Assembly: GCF_003863365.1 (NCBI RefSeq)
Contig: NZ_RQXT01000020.1
Coordinates: forward strand, 1-64,000
Source: Mesorhizobium tamadayense
GTDB taxonomy: Bacteria; Pseudomonadota; Alphaproteobacteria; Rhizobiales; Rhizobiaceae
Length of the DNA: 64,000 bases
Reading direction: 5' to 3'
The position numbers and the translations under genes are program-made. This document shows positions 35,209-44,497 of the stretch, piece by piece (positions within the stretch are counted from its first letter, which is position 1; each line of letters begins with the position of its first letter). The notes under the pieces were generated by a model. It made no database searches. It was given only the letters and a program-made list of their open reading frames with translations, and was not told where the DNA came from.

Positions 35209-35246
35209 CGCAATAGATCAACGCCGTGACTGACAACCGGTTTCGT

Positions 35247-35975
35247 TCAAAGGACGATCTCCACAGGACTGCCGATCGCGAGACCGAGTTCGCCGTCCGC
35301 GCGCCCTTGATTGACAGCAATCTCGGCAAGCCCGTTCGAGTTCTCGTACCATAAGGCCGTGCCCGGCGGCCGATCGCCGAAGGTCGTCGCGCCCTCCAGC
35401 ACGCGATCTGCCGCGGCGATCCTTGCGCCCGCCGGCAGCTTGGCCGCCCTCAGGCCGGTCATGGCATTGCCGAAATGGTCTATATAGACGATCTCGGCGA
35501 GGTCCTCCGGCCAGTCTCTACGGCGATCTGCGTCATCCAGGCGCGGCCTTCCGGGCGGCGGCTCACGGCGTGCCAGCATGGCCGCGATCGGGGCAAACAG
35601 GTCACGCCCGTGAAAGCTGGCAGACAGGCGCTTTGGCTTCCAGTCGATATCCCAGCTGAACGTGTCAGCCGCGCGGCGCTGGATCAGCTCGAACAGGCCG
35701 TTGCCGGGGCCGACATACCAGCGACCGTCGGCCTCGACGATGACAGACGGGCGCGTCCCTCCGACGCCTGGATCGACGACACAGAGAAAGACGGTTCCCG
35801 CAGGAAACCACTCCGCGTAGGCCGCCAGCAGGTAGGCCGACGCCTTGGGATTGCCGACCGGCGCATCGGAGAAGAGGTCGATCGCGGGGATGCCCGGCGC
35901 CATCTGGTGCAACATAGCCTTCATCTGACCCGTGTAGGGGCCGTGCAAGCCGAAATCCGTGAACAAGACAATCAT
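35247..35975 (-). CDS. SAM hydroxide adenosyltransferase (DUF62)
   Basis: A 242-residue enzyme of the DUF62/duf-62 family, which hydrolyses S-adenosylmethionine to adenosine and methionine. Family motifs run in order: FTDFGLHGPYTGQMKA (N-terminus), FLCVVDPGVGGTRP, WYVGPGNGLFELI, SFHGRDLFAPIAAML, VYIDHFGNAMTGL, and NSNGLAEIAVNQGRA near the end. The Asp/Arg/His triad of the family falls in these. The start at ATG 35975 overlaps the stop of the DUF2236 gene (ATGA). Its physiological role is not known. Confidence 0.92.
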   Translation of the reverse strand: MIVLFTDFGLHGPYTGQMKAMLHQMAPGIPAIDLFSDAPVGNPKASAYLLAAYAEWFPAGTVFLCVVDPGVGGTRPSVIVEADGRWYVGPGNGLFELIQRRAADTFSWDIDWKPKRLSASFHGRDLFAPIAAMLARREPPPGRPRLDDADRRRDWPEDLAEIVYIDHFGNAMTGLRAAKLPAGARIAAADRVLEGATTFGDRPPGTALWYENSNGLAEIAVNQGRADGELGLAIGSPVEIVL

Positions 35976-36922
35976 GGCCGGGCGCCGACTGCGCTGCGAT
36001 GGACATACAAATAGTCGGCCGGAAGGCGCATCCGCCGGCAGGCCTGAACGGGCGGGTTGGTTTCCATAACGAGGCGATCCGCCAAAGCCCCTGCCTGCCG
36101 GACCGCCTCGGCTTCCCACCTGTGCAAGCCGTGCCGGGTGAGCCCCAACAGCGCCTGCATCCAATCAGGCACCAGATCAACGGCAGCCGCTACCAGCAGG
36201 AGCTGTGCCGGCCTGAGCGGCAGCGGCAGGATAGGCGCCGAACGCATGATGGCGAGAAATTCGAGCACAATGGCCGAGCGCTCCAGCCGTCCGGCTGTCG
36301 CATGGAACAGCGCTTCAAGCTCGGCTTCCGATCCCGGCGCGCCTGTGGCGCCGAAAAGGCGCGCGGCGGGAACGCCCTCGGTATAACAGCGGTCGCGCTC
36401 CGATGCGGAGAGCTGCCGCACATAGGTGTGATAAGCTTGGACAAAGCCGTACGCCGCCGTGCCCTGAACCCAGTTCAGAAGGTCGGGGTCATTGGCGCAA
36501 TACGTCTCGCCAGACGATGTCACGCCTGCGACCCGGTCGTGTATCCGCCGAACGCGGGCGATCATGGCCTCGGCCGTGGTGCGGGAACCGTAGATCGTCA
36601 CCATGGCAGCGAGCCCCGTGCTGTGCAGTCGCCGAATTGGATTCAGGCGGAAAGACGTATGCTCCCATACGCCAGTGCGCACGCGCGGTTCTGCAAGCTC
36701 CATGATCACGGCGGTGACGCCGCCGATGAACAGCGAAAGCGGGTTCTTGAACACGCGCCACGACACGGAGTCCGGCGATATCAGTCCGGCCTCGCCGATC
36801 GGTCGCGAGAAATCGATGTGAGGCCGGTCGCCGGGCTGCAGCACCGCCCGCGTTATCGCCTCCAAGAGGCTTTGCAACGGCCAAGGCAGGACGATCGGCG
36901 TGGTCATGGCAACGAGCGCCAT
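35972..36922 (-). CDS. DUF2236/MpaB-family oxygenase-like protein
   Basis: A 316-residue protein of the ER-bound oxygenase MpaB/Lcp (DUF2236) family, predicted to bind haem b. Family landmarks are DSVSWRVFKNPLSLFIGG, LMELAEPRV-like VIMELAEPRVRTGVW, RLHSTGLAAMVTIYGSR, RRIHDRVAG and DPDLLNWVQGTAAYGFVQAY, with several conserved His and Arg. Substrates of bacterial members are unknown. It is translationally coupled to the DUF62 gene after it. The 225 bases upstream (to 37147) contain no gene; they include a 14-base tRNA D-arm-like word at 37015-37028. Confidence 0.87.
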   Translation of the reverse strand: MALVAMTTPIVLPWPLQSLLEAITRAVLQPGDRPHIDFSRPIGEAGLISPDSVSWRVFKNPLSLFIGGVTAVIMELAEPRVRTGVWEHTSFRLNPIRRLHSTGLAAMVTIYGSRTTAEAMIARVRRIHDRVAGVTSSGETYCANDPDLLNWVQGTAAYGFVQAYHTYVRQLSASERDRCYTEGVPAARLFGATGAPGSEAELEALFHATAGRLERSAIVLEFLAIMRSAPILPLPLRPAQLLLVAAAVDLVPDWMQALLGLTRHGLHRWEAEAVRQAGALADRLVMETNPPVQACRRMRLPADYLYVHRSAVGARP

Positions 36923-37147
36923 TCACAAGAAACGCGTGCTTCCGAGCAGCGAAATTGGGCCGCTGGACGCACTTGGCGAAACTACGGCCACGTTCTGCGG
37001 TGCTCGATCTCCACTGTAGCTCAATTGGACGACCGTGCCCACCCCGAGCGGACGCCGCGAAAGCCGCTGGGGCCATTGCGACCAGTGTTGTCGCTCAGGA
37101 CCCGAAGGCCTTCCTTAATTTGCCAGACTTCACACGAGCGAAGACCA

Positions 37148-37606
37148 TCATCGCTCATATATTCCGACGAGGAGCGCCTCGGCGAGGCCATGCTTGCGCG
37201 CTTCTCGTTCGACTCCCTGACACGATGGGTCGTTGCCGAATGGCAGGTGATCTATCGATAGCGCAAGCAGCCGGAAGTGATAGCGGTGTGGGCCATGGCG
37301 ATGCGGTGGGCAGGGGCCACCGTAACCTGGTCGCCGGAAATCGTTGGTTGCCTGCTTGAGGCCTTGCTTGCCGGGGTCCCGGGCAGCGCCTTCGGCCAAC
37401 CCTACACAATCGGCCGCCATGTCATAGGCCGCCCAGTGGTGCCAGACCCCCGTCGGAGCGTCGGGATCATCGCAAAGAAGGACAAAACTGCGGGTTCCTG
37501 CCGGAGCGCCGGTCCAACTGAGCGGCGGGGAAAGGTCCTGACCGTCGCAAGTGAAGCGCCGCGGGATCGTCGTACCGTCCGCAAAGCCATTTGAAATGAG
37601 CTGCAT
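37148..37606 (-). CDS. YbhB/YbcL-family PEBP-like protein
   Basis: A 152-residue phosphatidylethanolamine-binding-like protein (bacterial Raf kinase inhibitor homologue). Motifs are TIPRRFTCDGQDLSPPLSW, SFVLLCDDPDAPTGVWHHW (the DPDxP plus H pocket) and YGGPCPPHRHGPHRYHFRL (the GPCPPxGxHRY pocket). It is cytoplasmic, having no signal peptide. The biological function of this family in bacteria is not established. It is transcribed alone, away from nuoH. Confidence 0.92.
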   Translation of the reverse strand: MQLISNGFADGTTIPRRFTCDGQDLSPPLSWTGAPAGTRSFVLLCDDPDAPTGVWHHWAAYDMAADCVGLAEGAARDPGKQGLKQATNDFRRPGYGGPCPPHRHGPHRYHFRLLALSIDHLPFGNDPSCQGVEREARKHGLAEALLVGIYER

Positions 37607-37967
37607 GGGTCACCCCTGACGCTATTGCCGCGCCCGCAGCACTCGTGCCCAAACGCCAGGTGCCAGGCAGAGCTGGTAGGAAGCGCGAGCGTCGAGGCTG
37701 CATTCCGACACGAGCTTCGCGGTCGATCGGGCGCAAGGATAGGCACTCTGTCGAAAATGTACGAGACAATATTGAACGGCAGTTCGTTTCGCCCTGCCGC
37801 CCCGTCCAAGCGCCGCGTCGCATGCATCGTAGCCAGTGATGGCAAGGCTGTGATACCATTGCACAAGTTGCGCCGCGGTTGGCAATTGCCACGCCCGCGC
37901 AGCCTGACCGCTGTGCAGTGCTAATCGGGTCGCGGGTCTCGTCCCGTCGAACGAGTGGCCTCGGATC
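37607..37967. other. 361-base divergent region before nuoH
   Basis: This region lies between the YbhB-like gene (minus) and nuoH (plus) and should hold promoters for both. No FNR/FixK-type TTGAT-N4-ATCAA site, sigma-54 site or gene could be identified. Short frames on both strands (for example 37625-37924) show no family features. Confidence 0.4.
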
Positions 37968-38954
37968 ATGGAACTCGTTGTTGCTCTTGGGCTGATCCTC
38001 TTCAAGGTCGCGTTGCTGATTGCGATCCTGCTGCTGCTGCCCTTGCCGCTGACGTGGCTGGAACGCAAGATCGCGGGACACATCCAGCAGAGGATGGGGC
38101 CCATGCGTGTGGGCTGGCATGGGCTGCTGCAGCCGGTGGCGGACGGGGTCAAGCTCTTGACCAAGGAGGACCACATCCCGGCCGAGGCCGACCGCTTCCT
38201 GTTCAAACTGGCGCCAATCCTGGCGCTCGCTCCGCCCTTCGTGGTGTTCGTCGCAATTCCCTTCGGCGAATCCGTCTCGGTGCTCGGCACCAAGATCACT
38301 CTCTACGTCTCCAACATGAATGTGGGGCTGCTTTTCGTCTTTGCGGTGATCGGGATCGAGGTCTATGGCGTCATCTTCGGCGGCTGGGCGGCGAACAGCA
38401 AATACGCTGTCCTGGGCAGTCTCAGGACCTGCGCTCAGATGATCAGCTACGAGATCCCGATGGGGTTCGCGGTCATCGGCGTGGTCATGCTGGCGCAATC
38501 CATGAGCCTGCTCGACATCGTGCGGGCGCAAGCCAATGTCTGGAACATCGTCTACCAGCCGGTCGGGTTCTTCGTGTTTTTCGTAGCGGGCCTGGCCGAA
38601 GCGCAGCGCATTCCCTTCGACCTGGCGGAAGCGGAAGGCGACCTGGGGGCCGGGTTCCATACCGAATACAGCGGAATCCGCTTTGCGTTCTTCATGGTCA
38701 GTGAATACGCCATCATGCTTCTGACGTCGGTCCTGGCGGTGATCCTGTTCTTCGGCGGCTGGAACGGCGTGCTGGTCCCGTTGCCACCGCTCCTCTGGTT
38801 CGTGCTCAAGGTCGCGTTCTTCGTCTATGTGTTTATCTGGTTCCGCTTCACTTTCCCGCGCTATCGCTACGACCAACTGATGGCGATCGGCTGGAAAGTC
38901 TTGCTTCCTTTGTCGATGGCGAACATAATCATAACCGGTGTTGCTTTCCTTTAG
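37968..38954 (+). CDS. nuoH: NADH-quinone oxidoreductase subunit H
   Basis: A 328-residue membrane subunit of complex I with eight or so helices that contributes the quinone cavity and the E-channel. Diagnostic stretches are LTWLERKIAGHIQQRMGPMRVGWHGLLQP (in pieces), ADGVKLLTKEDHIP, SLRTCAQMISYEIPMG, GLAEAQRIPFDLAEAEGDL and FRFTFPRYRYDQLM. It lies with nuoI on the plus strand, detached from the other subunits, which are all on the minus strand. Together the two groups provide one copy of every standard subunit. Confidence 0.96.
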   Translation: MELVVALGLILFKVALLIAILLLLPLPLTWLERKIAGHIQQRMGPMRVGWHGLLQPVADGVKLLTKEDHIPAEADRFLFKLAPILALAPPFVVFVAIPFGESVSVLGTKITLYVSNMNVGLLFVFAVIGIEVYGVIFGGWAANSKYAVLGSLRTCAQMISYEIPMGFAVIGVVMLAQSMSLLDIVRAQANVWNIVYQPVGFFVFFVAGLAEAQRIPFDLAEAEGDLGAGFHTEYSGIRFAFFMVSEYAIMLLTSVLAVILFFGGWNGVLVPLPPLLWFVLKVAFFVYVFIWFRFTFPRYRYDQLMAIGWKVLLPLSMANIIITGVAFL

Positions 38955-38973
38955 GGGCTGCAACGAGGCGACG

Positions 38974-39540
38974 ATGTCGCGCGCACTGGACAGAACTGGA
39001 ATATGGATCGGCTGGGCGTTCTTCGCCGATCTGACGAACGCCTTGGCGCTGACCTTCGGCTACATGTTCTCCAGACCCGTGACCATGCAGTATCCGGACA
39101 AGGAAAAATGGTTGCCCTACTCGCGTTACCGCGGGCATCACTTCCTGAAGCGCGACGACGAGGGCGAGATCAAATGCGTAGCCTGCGAACTCTGCGCGCG
39201 GATCTGTCCCTGCGACTGCATCGAGGTCATCCCCTACGAGGACGAGAAGGGCAACCGGCACCCGGCAAAATTCGAGATCGACATGGCCCGGTGCCTGTTC
39301 TGCGGGCTGTGCGAGGACGCCTGTCCGGCGGACGCGATCGCGCTTGGCCAACAGTACGAATTCTCGAGTTTTTCCTCAGCGGATCTGGTGGTCGGGCGTG
39401 ACGATCTGCTCGGCAAGCCGGGCAAGGCGACGACCGGCGGTGGCGTGGTCGCTGCACGCCTGAACACCGAGCAGGACGTGCTGGTCGAGACGAGCGAGCC
39501 GCAGGGGTACAACTGGTGGCGGAATATCCGTCGAAGGTGA
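38974..39540 (+). CDS. nuoI: NADH-quinone oxidoreductase subunit I (two 4Fe-4S clusters)
   Basis: A 188-residue peripheral-arm ferredoxin-like subunit carrying clusters N6a and N6b that passes electrons toward NuoB. The two motifs are CVACELCARICPCDC and CLFCGLCEDACPADA. The first has two extra cysteines after the CP (CPCDC), which is uncommon. KRDDEGEIKCVAC and HPAKFEIDMARC are typical lead-ins. The ATG at 38974 starts 19 bases after nuoH. A C-terminal extension (about 40 residues past VVGRDDLL) ends WWRNIRRR. Confidence 0.95.
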   Translation: MSRALDRTGIWIGWAFFADLTNALALTFGYMFSRPVTMQYPDKEKWLPYSRYRGHHFLKRDDEGEIKCVACELCARICPCDCIEVIPYEDEKGNRHPAKFEIDMARCLFCGLCEDACPADAIALGQQYEFSSFSSADLVVGRDDLLGKPGKATTGGGVVAARLNTEQDVLVETSEPQGYNWWRNIRRR

Positions 39541-39585
39541 AGGCGCGCCAACTGCCAAGCCGGAGCGCGCAGACAGGAGGCTCAT

Positions 39586-40026
39586 ATGCTGGTCTGCCAA
39601 ATCTTGAAGACCAAGGCTCCCGAGGTCATCTCGGTCACTCCAAGTCAGACGATGGTGGAAGTGCTACGGCTGTTTCGGGAGAACAACATCGGCTTCGTGG
39701 TCGTCGGCCGGTTCCCCGGCCAATGCCTGGGAACGCTGTCGGAGCGGGACTGCTGCTATGCGGTGGCTGAATACGGAACCGAGGCGCCCATGATGCGGGT
39801 CGCCGACATCATGAACCGCAATGTGGCGACCTGTTCGACACAGGATTTGCTGCCTTCGGTGATGGCGACCATGACCAAACGGCGTACGCGCCATGTGCTG
39901 GTCATGGATGGCAGCGCCACTGTCGGCGTGGTGAGCATCGGCGACGTGGTCAAGCACCGCCTGGACGAATTGCTGAGCAACGAGCAGGTGCTGTACGATT
40001 ACATTGCCGGGACCGGCTATCACTGA
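39586..40026 (+). CDS. Tandem CBS-domain protein linked to nuoHI
   Basis: A 146-residue protein of two CBS domains (ILKTKAPEVISVTPSQTMVEVLRLF and VADIMNRNVATCSTQDLLPSVMATM begin them, shown in pieces; each ends with a D at CLGTLSERD and VVSIGDVVKHRLDE). Such modules bind adenosyl ligands including NAD(H) and AMP/ATP. ACAGGAGG lies before the ATG. It follows nuoI by 45 bases on the same strand and is probably cotranscribed, so a role in sensing energy state for respiration is a reasonable guess. It converges on nuoG, 51 bases away. Confidence 0.92.
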   Translation: MLVCQILKTKAPEVISVTPSQTMVEVLRLFRENNIGFVVVGRFPGQCLGTLSERDCCYAVAEYGTEAPMMRVADIMNRNVATCSTQDLLPSVMATMTKRRTRHVLVMDGSATVGVVSIGDVVKHRLDELLSNEQVLYDYIAGTGYH

Positions 40027-40077
40027 CGACGCCGGCTCAAGGCGCAGGATCAGGGCAGGCTGCCCGGGGAACCCGCC

Positions 40078-42666
40078 TCAGATCGGATTGTCAGGCCGCG
40101 CCCCGACCCCGGCGAGAGTGGCGATCTCGAAGGCCGCGTGCGCCATTTGAACTTCCACCGGACATGGGTATTCGCCCCGCCGCATCAGGCTGTTGAGACG
40201 CAGGGATCTGTAGTTTTCGGGAACGAACACTAGGCCCCTGGGGAAACGCTTGTTGACCTTGAGCTTCGCCGTCAGTTCGCCCTGGGCCGATCGCACCACC
40301 ACCTGATCGCCATCCGCAAGGCCACGCTGCGCTGCATCCGGCGCGCTCATCTCGACATATGGGTCATCCGCGACCGTATTCAGGATCTCCGAGCGCTCGG
40401 AAAGATATCCGTTGTGGAACAGGCAGTTGCCGGTGACCAGCATGAGCCGGTCGGCTGCAATGGGGGCGGGTGGGTGGGCAAAGAACTCGCCAACCGGTGG
40501 CGCAAGGGTCGCCTTGGTGAATGCTCCGTCGGCGCCAAGCCCGTCCTGCGTCAACCCTTGGTAGGCCGGAACCAGCCGGGCAATCTCGCCGAAGATTTCG
40601 CCCTGGATCGACGGCTGCAATGCCTGGCCGTGAAGCGCCGCAACGAAGTCGAATATCGCCAGATTGTCCCGCGCCTCGAGGGCGGGTTCGCGGAACTTGC
40701 AGACCTTCTGGATGCGGCCCTCGTTGTTGGTGAACGTACCGGATTCCTCGCCATAACTCGCCGCGGGCAGCACGACATCCGCCAAGCCCGCCGTATCCGT
40801 GAGGAACGCGTCCTGCACGATCAGGAGGTCGGCGGCGCGAAGCGCCCGCTGCACGAATCCCCGGTCGGGATAGGACATCAGGGGGTCGCTTCCGACGACA
40901 TAGAGCGCACCCATTCGCTTCCTGTCACAGAGTTCCAGCATGGCGTCGAAATCCACGCCCGGTTCAGACGGGATTTCGGCGCCCCAGGCCCGTTCGAGAG
41001 TTGGGCGCGCCGCATCACCGGCGAGCGCGCGTGGCCCCGGCAGCGCCGTCGGCAGAACGCCCATGTCCCAGGCGCCCAGTTGGTTGGCACGGTCGAAGAG
41101 GAACTGCATCGCCAGGCCCTTACCGAGCGCGCGCAGAACCTGCAAAAGGTTGTTAAGCTGCTGCAACGTCGCGCGCGCCAGGGGCGATCTCAAGAGGTCG
41201 GCGCTGACAAGCATGGTGACGCTGCGACCTTCCAGCAGCGCCGCGGCCAGACGGTCCGGACCGTCACTGTCGGTAGCCGCTGCCGGCCGGCCGGTTTTCG
41301 CGCCGATGTCCGCAAAAACATTGCCCGTCAGTGCCTGGCCAGCCGCCCCCAGTCCGCTCATCACCGCGGCAAGGCCCTGAGCCTCACCGCCCGGCGGCAC
41401 GCGAACGACTGCCCGCGCATCGGCGTCCAGACGGGATGGCCGCGCAGAGAGCATGAGTAAGCCGGCCTGTCGCCGCCGTGCACAGTCCCGCAGCAAATAT
41501 TCGGTGACAGGGTTTTCGTCCGTCACGTTGCCACCGACGACAAGCACACAGTCGTTGCCGATTACCTCCTCCAGCGGCGCGCGGGTGTAGAAGGAGGCCA
41601 CCAACGGGCCGAGCGCATCAAAAGGCGTGGACCAGCGCGAGGAGCAGTCGATATTGTTGGTCCGGAACGCTGTGCGCATCAGCTTCTGGAACTGATAAAG
41701 CACCTCGTTGGGCAGGCGCGGCGAGGCCAGCCCGCCCACAGCCTTGCTGGCGACGGCCGACAGCCGCCGGCGGAGGTAGTCCCCCGCTTCGTTCCAGGAA
41801 ACCGGAACAAGGACCCCGTCACGACGGATCATCGGCCGCTTGATCCGGTCCTGGCTGCCGACGAAGTCGAGTCCGAAGCGCCCGCGCACGCAGAGCGTTT
41901 CGCGGTTTATGCCGTGCTCCACCTTCGAGCGGACCCGCATGAACTCGCCCTTGCGCGCGCCGACGGTCAGTTGGCAGCCGGTGCCGCAATGCGGGCAGAC
42001 CGTGTCCGTTTCGACCAGATCCCAGGGCCGCGCCTTGTAGCGATAAGGGAAGCTCATCAACGCGCCGACCGGGCAGACCTCGACGCAATTGCCGCATTGA
42101 TCGCAGCTCGCGAGACTGCCCTCGAAGCCAGTGACAGCGGTATCCATGCCTTTCTCAATGGTGCCCAAGGCGACCGCGCCGACGACTTCTTCGCACATCC
42201 GGACGCAGCGCTGGCACTGGATGCAGCGGTTGACGTTCATGATGATGACCGGGCTGAGACGGATGTCCTCGGAGTGGAACACACGCTTGGCATCTCGGAA
42301 TCGGCTTGTGCGGGGACCGTATGCCATCACCATGTCTTGAAGCTCGCACTCGCCGCCCTTGTCGCAGATCGGGCAGTCGAGAGGGTGGTTGGCGAGCAGC
42401 ATGTCGAGCATGGAAGAGCGCGTTTCGTCGATCAGCTGCGTGTTCGTGCGCACCACCATGCCGTCGGTGACCGCGGTGGCGCAAGAAGGCTGTAGCCGGC
42501 GCTGCCCCTCAATCTCCACCAGGCACATGCGGCAGGAGGCCAGCGCCGGCAGCCGCTTCAGATAGCAGAAGGTCGGGATGTCGATGCCCAAACGCTCGGC
42601 GGCCTGGAGCACCGTGGAGCCAGCCTCCACTTCCAGCGTTCGTTCATCGATTGTGACGCGAACCAT
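40078..42666 (-). CDS. nuoG: NADH-quinone oxidoreductase subunit G
   Basis: An 862-residue iron-sulfur subunit of the NADH-dehydrogenase arm. The N-terminal 2Fe-2S domain (about 1-80) includes CYLKRLPALASCRMC; HPLDCPICDKGGEC is the His-Cys cluster region; CIQCQRCVRMC and CDQCGNCVEVCP are 4Fe-4S pairs. CPHCGTGC (near residue 225) with a later Cys in LCVRGRFG forms an N7/formate-dehydrogenase-type cluster. The remainder is a molybdopterin-oxidoreductase-like domain with a C-terminal MopB-binding fold (GDQVVVRSAQGELTAKLKV). No metal-cofactor ligand can be assigned, as in other NuoG. The ATG at 42666 has GAGGAAG upstream. Last gene of the minus-strand nuo operon. Confidence 0.95.
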   Translation of the reverse strand: MVRVTIDERTLEVEAGSTVLQAAERLGIDIPTFCYLKRLPALASCRMCLVEIEGQRRLQPSCATAVTDGMVVRTNTQLIDETRSSMLDMLLANHPLDCPICDKGGECELQDMVMAYGPRTSRFRDAKRVFHSEDIRLSPVIIMNVNRCIQCQRCVRMCEEVVGAVALGTIEKGMDTAVTGFEGSLASCDQCGNCVEVCPVGALMSFPYRYKARPWDLVETDTVCPHCGTGCQLTVGARKGEFMRVRSKVEHGINRETLCVRGRFGLDFVGSQDRIKRPMIRRDGVLVPVSWNEAGDYLRRRLSAVASKAVGGLASPRLPNEVLYQFQKLMRTAFRTNNIDCSSRWSTPFDALGPLVASFYTRAPLEEVIGNDCVLVVGGNVTDENPVTEYLLRDCARRRQAGLLMLSARPSRLDADARAVVRVPPGGEAQGLAAVMSGLGAAGQALTGNVFADIGAKTGRPAAATDSDGPDRLAAALLEGRSVTMLVSADLLRSPLARATLQQLNNLLQVLRALGKGLAMQFLFDRANQLGAWDMGVLPTALPGPRALAGDAARPTLERAWGAEIPSEPGVDFDAMLELCDRKRMGALYVVGSDPLMSYPDRGFVQRALRAADLLIVQDAFLTDTAGLADVVLPAASYGEESGTFTNNEGRIQKVCKFREPALEARDNLAIFDFVAALHGQALQPSIQGEIFGEIARLVPAYQGLTQDGLGADGAFTKATLAPPVGEFFAHPPAPIAADRLMLVTGNCLFHNGYLSERSEILNTVADDPYVEMSAPDAAQRGLADGDQVVVRSAQGELTAKLKVNKRFPRGLVFVPENYRSLRLNSLMRRGEYPCPVEVQMAHAAFEIATLAGVGARPDNPI

Positions 42667-42698
42667 GGCTTCCTCGCGGTCCTCTCGTTGCGCCCTCC

Positions 42699-43964
42699 TC
42701 AGTGAAACGGGCACCTCCGCTCCTCGATGTGCGTGACGAATTCATCTTCGAAATGGGCCAGTGCTGCCCGCAGGCCCATCGCCGCGCCGTCGCCCAGAGC
42801 GCAGAACGTGTTGCCGAAAATGCCTTTGCAGAGCGCCTCCAGCTGTTCCATATCGCCCGGCGCGCCCTGGCCCGCCTCGACCCGGCGCAGCACTTTCACG
42901 ACCCAGTTCAGCCCTTCGCGGCAGGGGGTGCACTTGCCGCAGGACTCGTGGTGGAAGAACTCGATGATCCGTGTGGCGACTTTGACAATGCAGGTCGAGT
43001 CGTCGATCACGATCACCCCGGCCGAGCCGAGCATCGAGCCAGCGGCGGCCAGCGAGTCGAAGTCCATCCCCACGTCCAGCCCGCGCTCCGGGATCAGCGG
43101 CGCCGAAACCCCGCCTGGGATCACCGCCTTGAGCTTGCGCCCCGGTAGCGCCCCGCCGGCGCAGTCCTCGACCAGTTCGCGCAGCGGTATCCCCATCGGC
43201 AGCTCGTAAAGGCCCGGTTTCCGCACCTGTCCGCTTAGGCAATAGAGCTTCGGGCCGGGGCTCTTGTCCGGGCCGATGCCGCGGAACCAGTCTGGCCCTC
43301 GCGCCACGATATGCGGGACGCAGGCCAGCGTCTCGACGTTGTTGATCACGGTCGGGCTGGCGTAGAGCCCTTCGACTGCCGGAAACGGCGGTTTCAGACG
43401 CGGCTGTGCCCGTTTGCCTTCAAGCGAGTCGAGCATCGCGGTCTCCTCGCCGCAGATATAGGCGCCGGCGCCGCAATGGATGTGCACGGCAAAGCTGAAA
43501 TCCGAGCCCAGAATCCGTGTTCCCAGATAACCCTTCGCATGGGCCTCGGCGATCGCCTGCTCCAGCCGCGCGATCGCCAGCGTGTATTCCCCGCGGATGT
43601 AGACATAGGCGGTTTCCGCTCCTATCGCGTAGGCGCTGATCGCCATGCCTTCGATGAGCTGGTGCGGGTCACGCTCCATGATGATCCGGTCCTTGAAGGT
43701 GCCCGGCTCGCCCTCATCAGCATTGCAGCACAGATATTTCGGCTTGCCGGCGCGTTTGGGCACGAAGCTCCATTTCATACCCGTAGGAAATCCGGCTCCG
43801 CCGCGACCGCGCAGGTTGGATTTCTTGACGACGTCGATGATCTCGTCGGGCGTGTGCTTCCGCAGCGCCTTGGCCAGGGCCCGGTAGCCGCCGCCGGCCT
43901 CGTAGGTCGCGAGCAGATGGCCATCCGGCACGTCCACGTTCCTGAGAAGGACCGGTTCGAACAT
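42699..43964 (-). CDS. nuoF: NADH-quinone oxidoreductase subunit F
   Basis: A 421-residue flavoprotein subunit that oxidises NADH. FMN/NADH-binding motifs are LRGRGGAGFPTGMKW (near 50) and HCGAGAYICGEETAML (near 170). The N3 4Fe-4S cluster uses ESCGKCTPCREG and the later Cys in GNTFCALGDG. All expected residues are present. The start at ATG 43964 lies four bases after nuoE. Its presence with nuoE and nuoG shows that this complex can use NADH directly, unlike the 11-subunit forms that lack the NADH module. Confidence 0.96.
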   Translation of the reverse strand: MFEPVLLRNVDVPDGHLLATYEAGGGYRALAKALRKHTPDEIIDVVKKSNLRGRGGAGFPTGMKWSFVPKRAGKPKYLCCNADEGEPGTFKDRIIMERDPHQLIEGMAISAYAIGAETAYVYIRGEYTLAIARLEQAIAEAHAKGYLGTRILGSDFSFAVHIHCGAGAYICGEETAMLDSLEGKRAQPRLKPPFPAVEGLYASPTVINNVETLACVPHIVARGPDWFRGIGPDKSPGPKLYCLSGQVRKPGLYELPMGIPLRELVEDCAGGALPGRKLKAVIPGGVSAPLIPERGLDVGMDFDSLAAAGSMLGSAGVIVIDDSTCIVKVATRIIEFFHHESCGKCTPCREGLNWVVKVLRRVEAGQGAPGDMEQLEALCKGIFGNTFCALGDGAAMGLRAALAHFEDEFVTHIEERRCPFH

Positions 43965-43968
43965 GGCG

Positions 43969-44481
43969 CTATTCTCCCGGCGGTCCAGCGGCAGCGAGAT
44001 CGGCGCCAGTCGCCTGCCGCACCGTCGCGCGCAGCCTGTCCAGGAGCGCGTCGATCCGCGCGATGTCGAGGTCGCCATGATAGTCGTCGCCGACCTGCAT
44101 CACCGGGGCCATCTCGCAAGCGCCGAGGCATTCGACGGTCGAAAGCGTGAACAGCCCGTCCGGGGTCGTGCCGCCTTTCTTGATGCCGAGCACCTCCTCC
44201 AGGTGCCTCAGCAGGTCCTCGGATCGGCGCAGCATGCAGGAGACATTGTCGCAGAGCTGCAGGTGGAAAATGCCGACCGGCTCGGTATGGAAGAGGGTGT
44301 AGAAGGTCGCCAGTTCGTAGACCCAGATCCGCTCGACGCCGAGGATGTCGGCGACCTCTTCCAGCACCGGGCCGGGCAGATGGCCACGTTCCCTCTGCGC
44401 GATCAGAAGCGCGGGCATGATTGCCGAGCGCTGGTCGGGATATCGCGCCGCCGCCTCTTCGATCTTTTCGCGCATGGTCAT
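43969..44481 (-). CDS. nuoE: NADH-quinone oxidoreductase subunit E
   Basis: A 170-residue thioredoxin-like subunit holding the N1a 2Fe-2S cluster, ligated by the cysteines of CDNVSCML and CLGACEMAP. The N-terminal helical part (SAIMPALLIAQRERGHL, VYELATFYTLF) is typical. I use the ATG at 44481; a TTG at 44490 is in frame, but the AGGGA site is better spaced to neither, so the start is uncertain by three codons. Sixteen bases separate it from nuoD. Confidence 0.94.
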   Translation of the reverse strand: MTMREKIEEAAARYPDQRSAIMPALLIAQRERGHLPGPVLEEVADILGVERIWVYELATFYTLFHTEPVGIFHLQLCDNVSCMLRRSEDLLRHLEEVLGIKKGGTTPDGLFTLSTVECLGACEMAPVMQVGDDYHGDLDIARIDALLDRLRATVRQATGADLAAAGPPGE

Positions 44482-44497
44482 CGCGCCCAAATCCCTG

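Noticed and set aside
37015..37028. TGTAGCTCAATTGG, identical to a tRNA D-arm
   Set aside because: No acceptor, anticodon or T-arm sequence around it fits a tRNA; at most a small relic, perhaps from past integration.
40078..42666. Reading the NuoG-like gene as a formate dehydrogenase alpha subunit because of CPHCGTGC
   Set aside because: The N-terminal 2Fe-2S and His-Cys regions, the lack of a visible Sec/Cys metal ligand and the nuoE-F-G order all fit NuoG.
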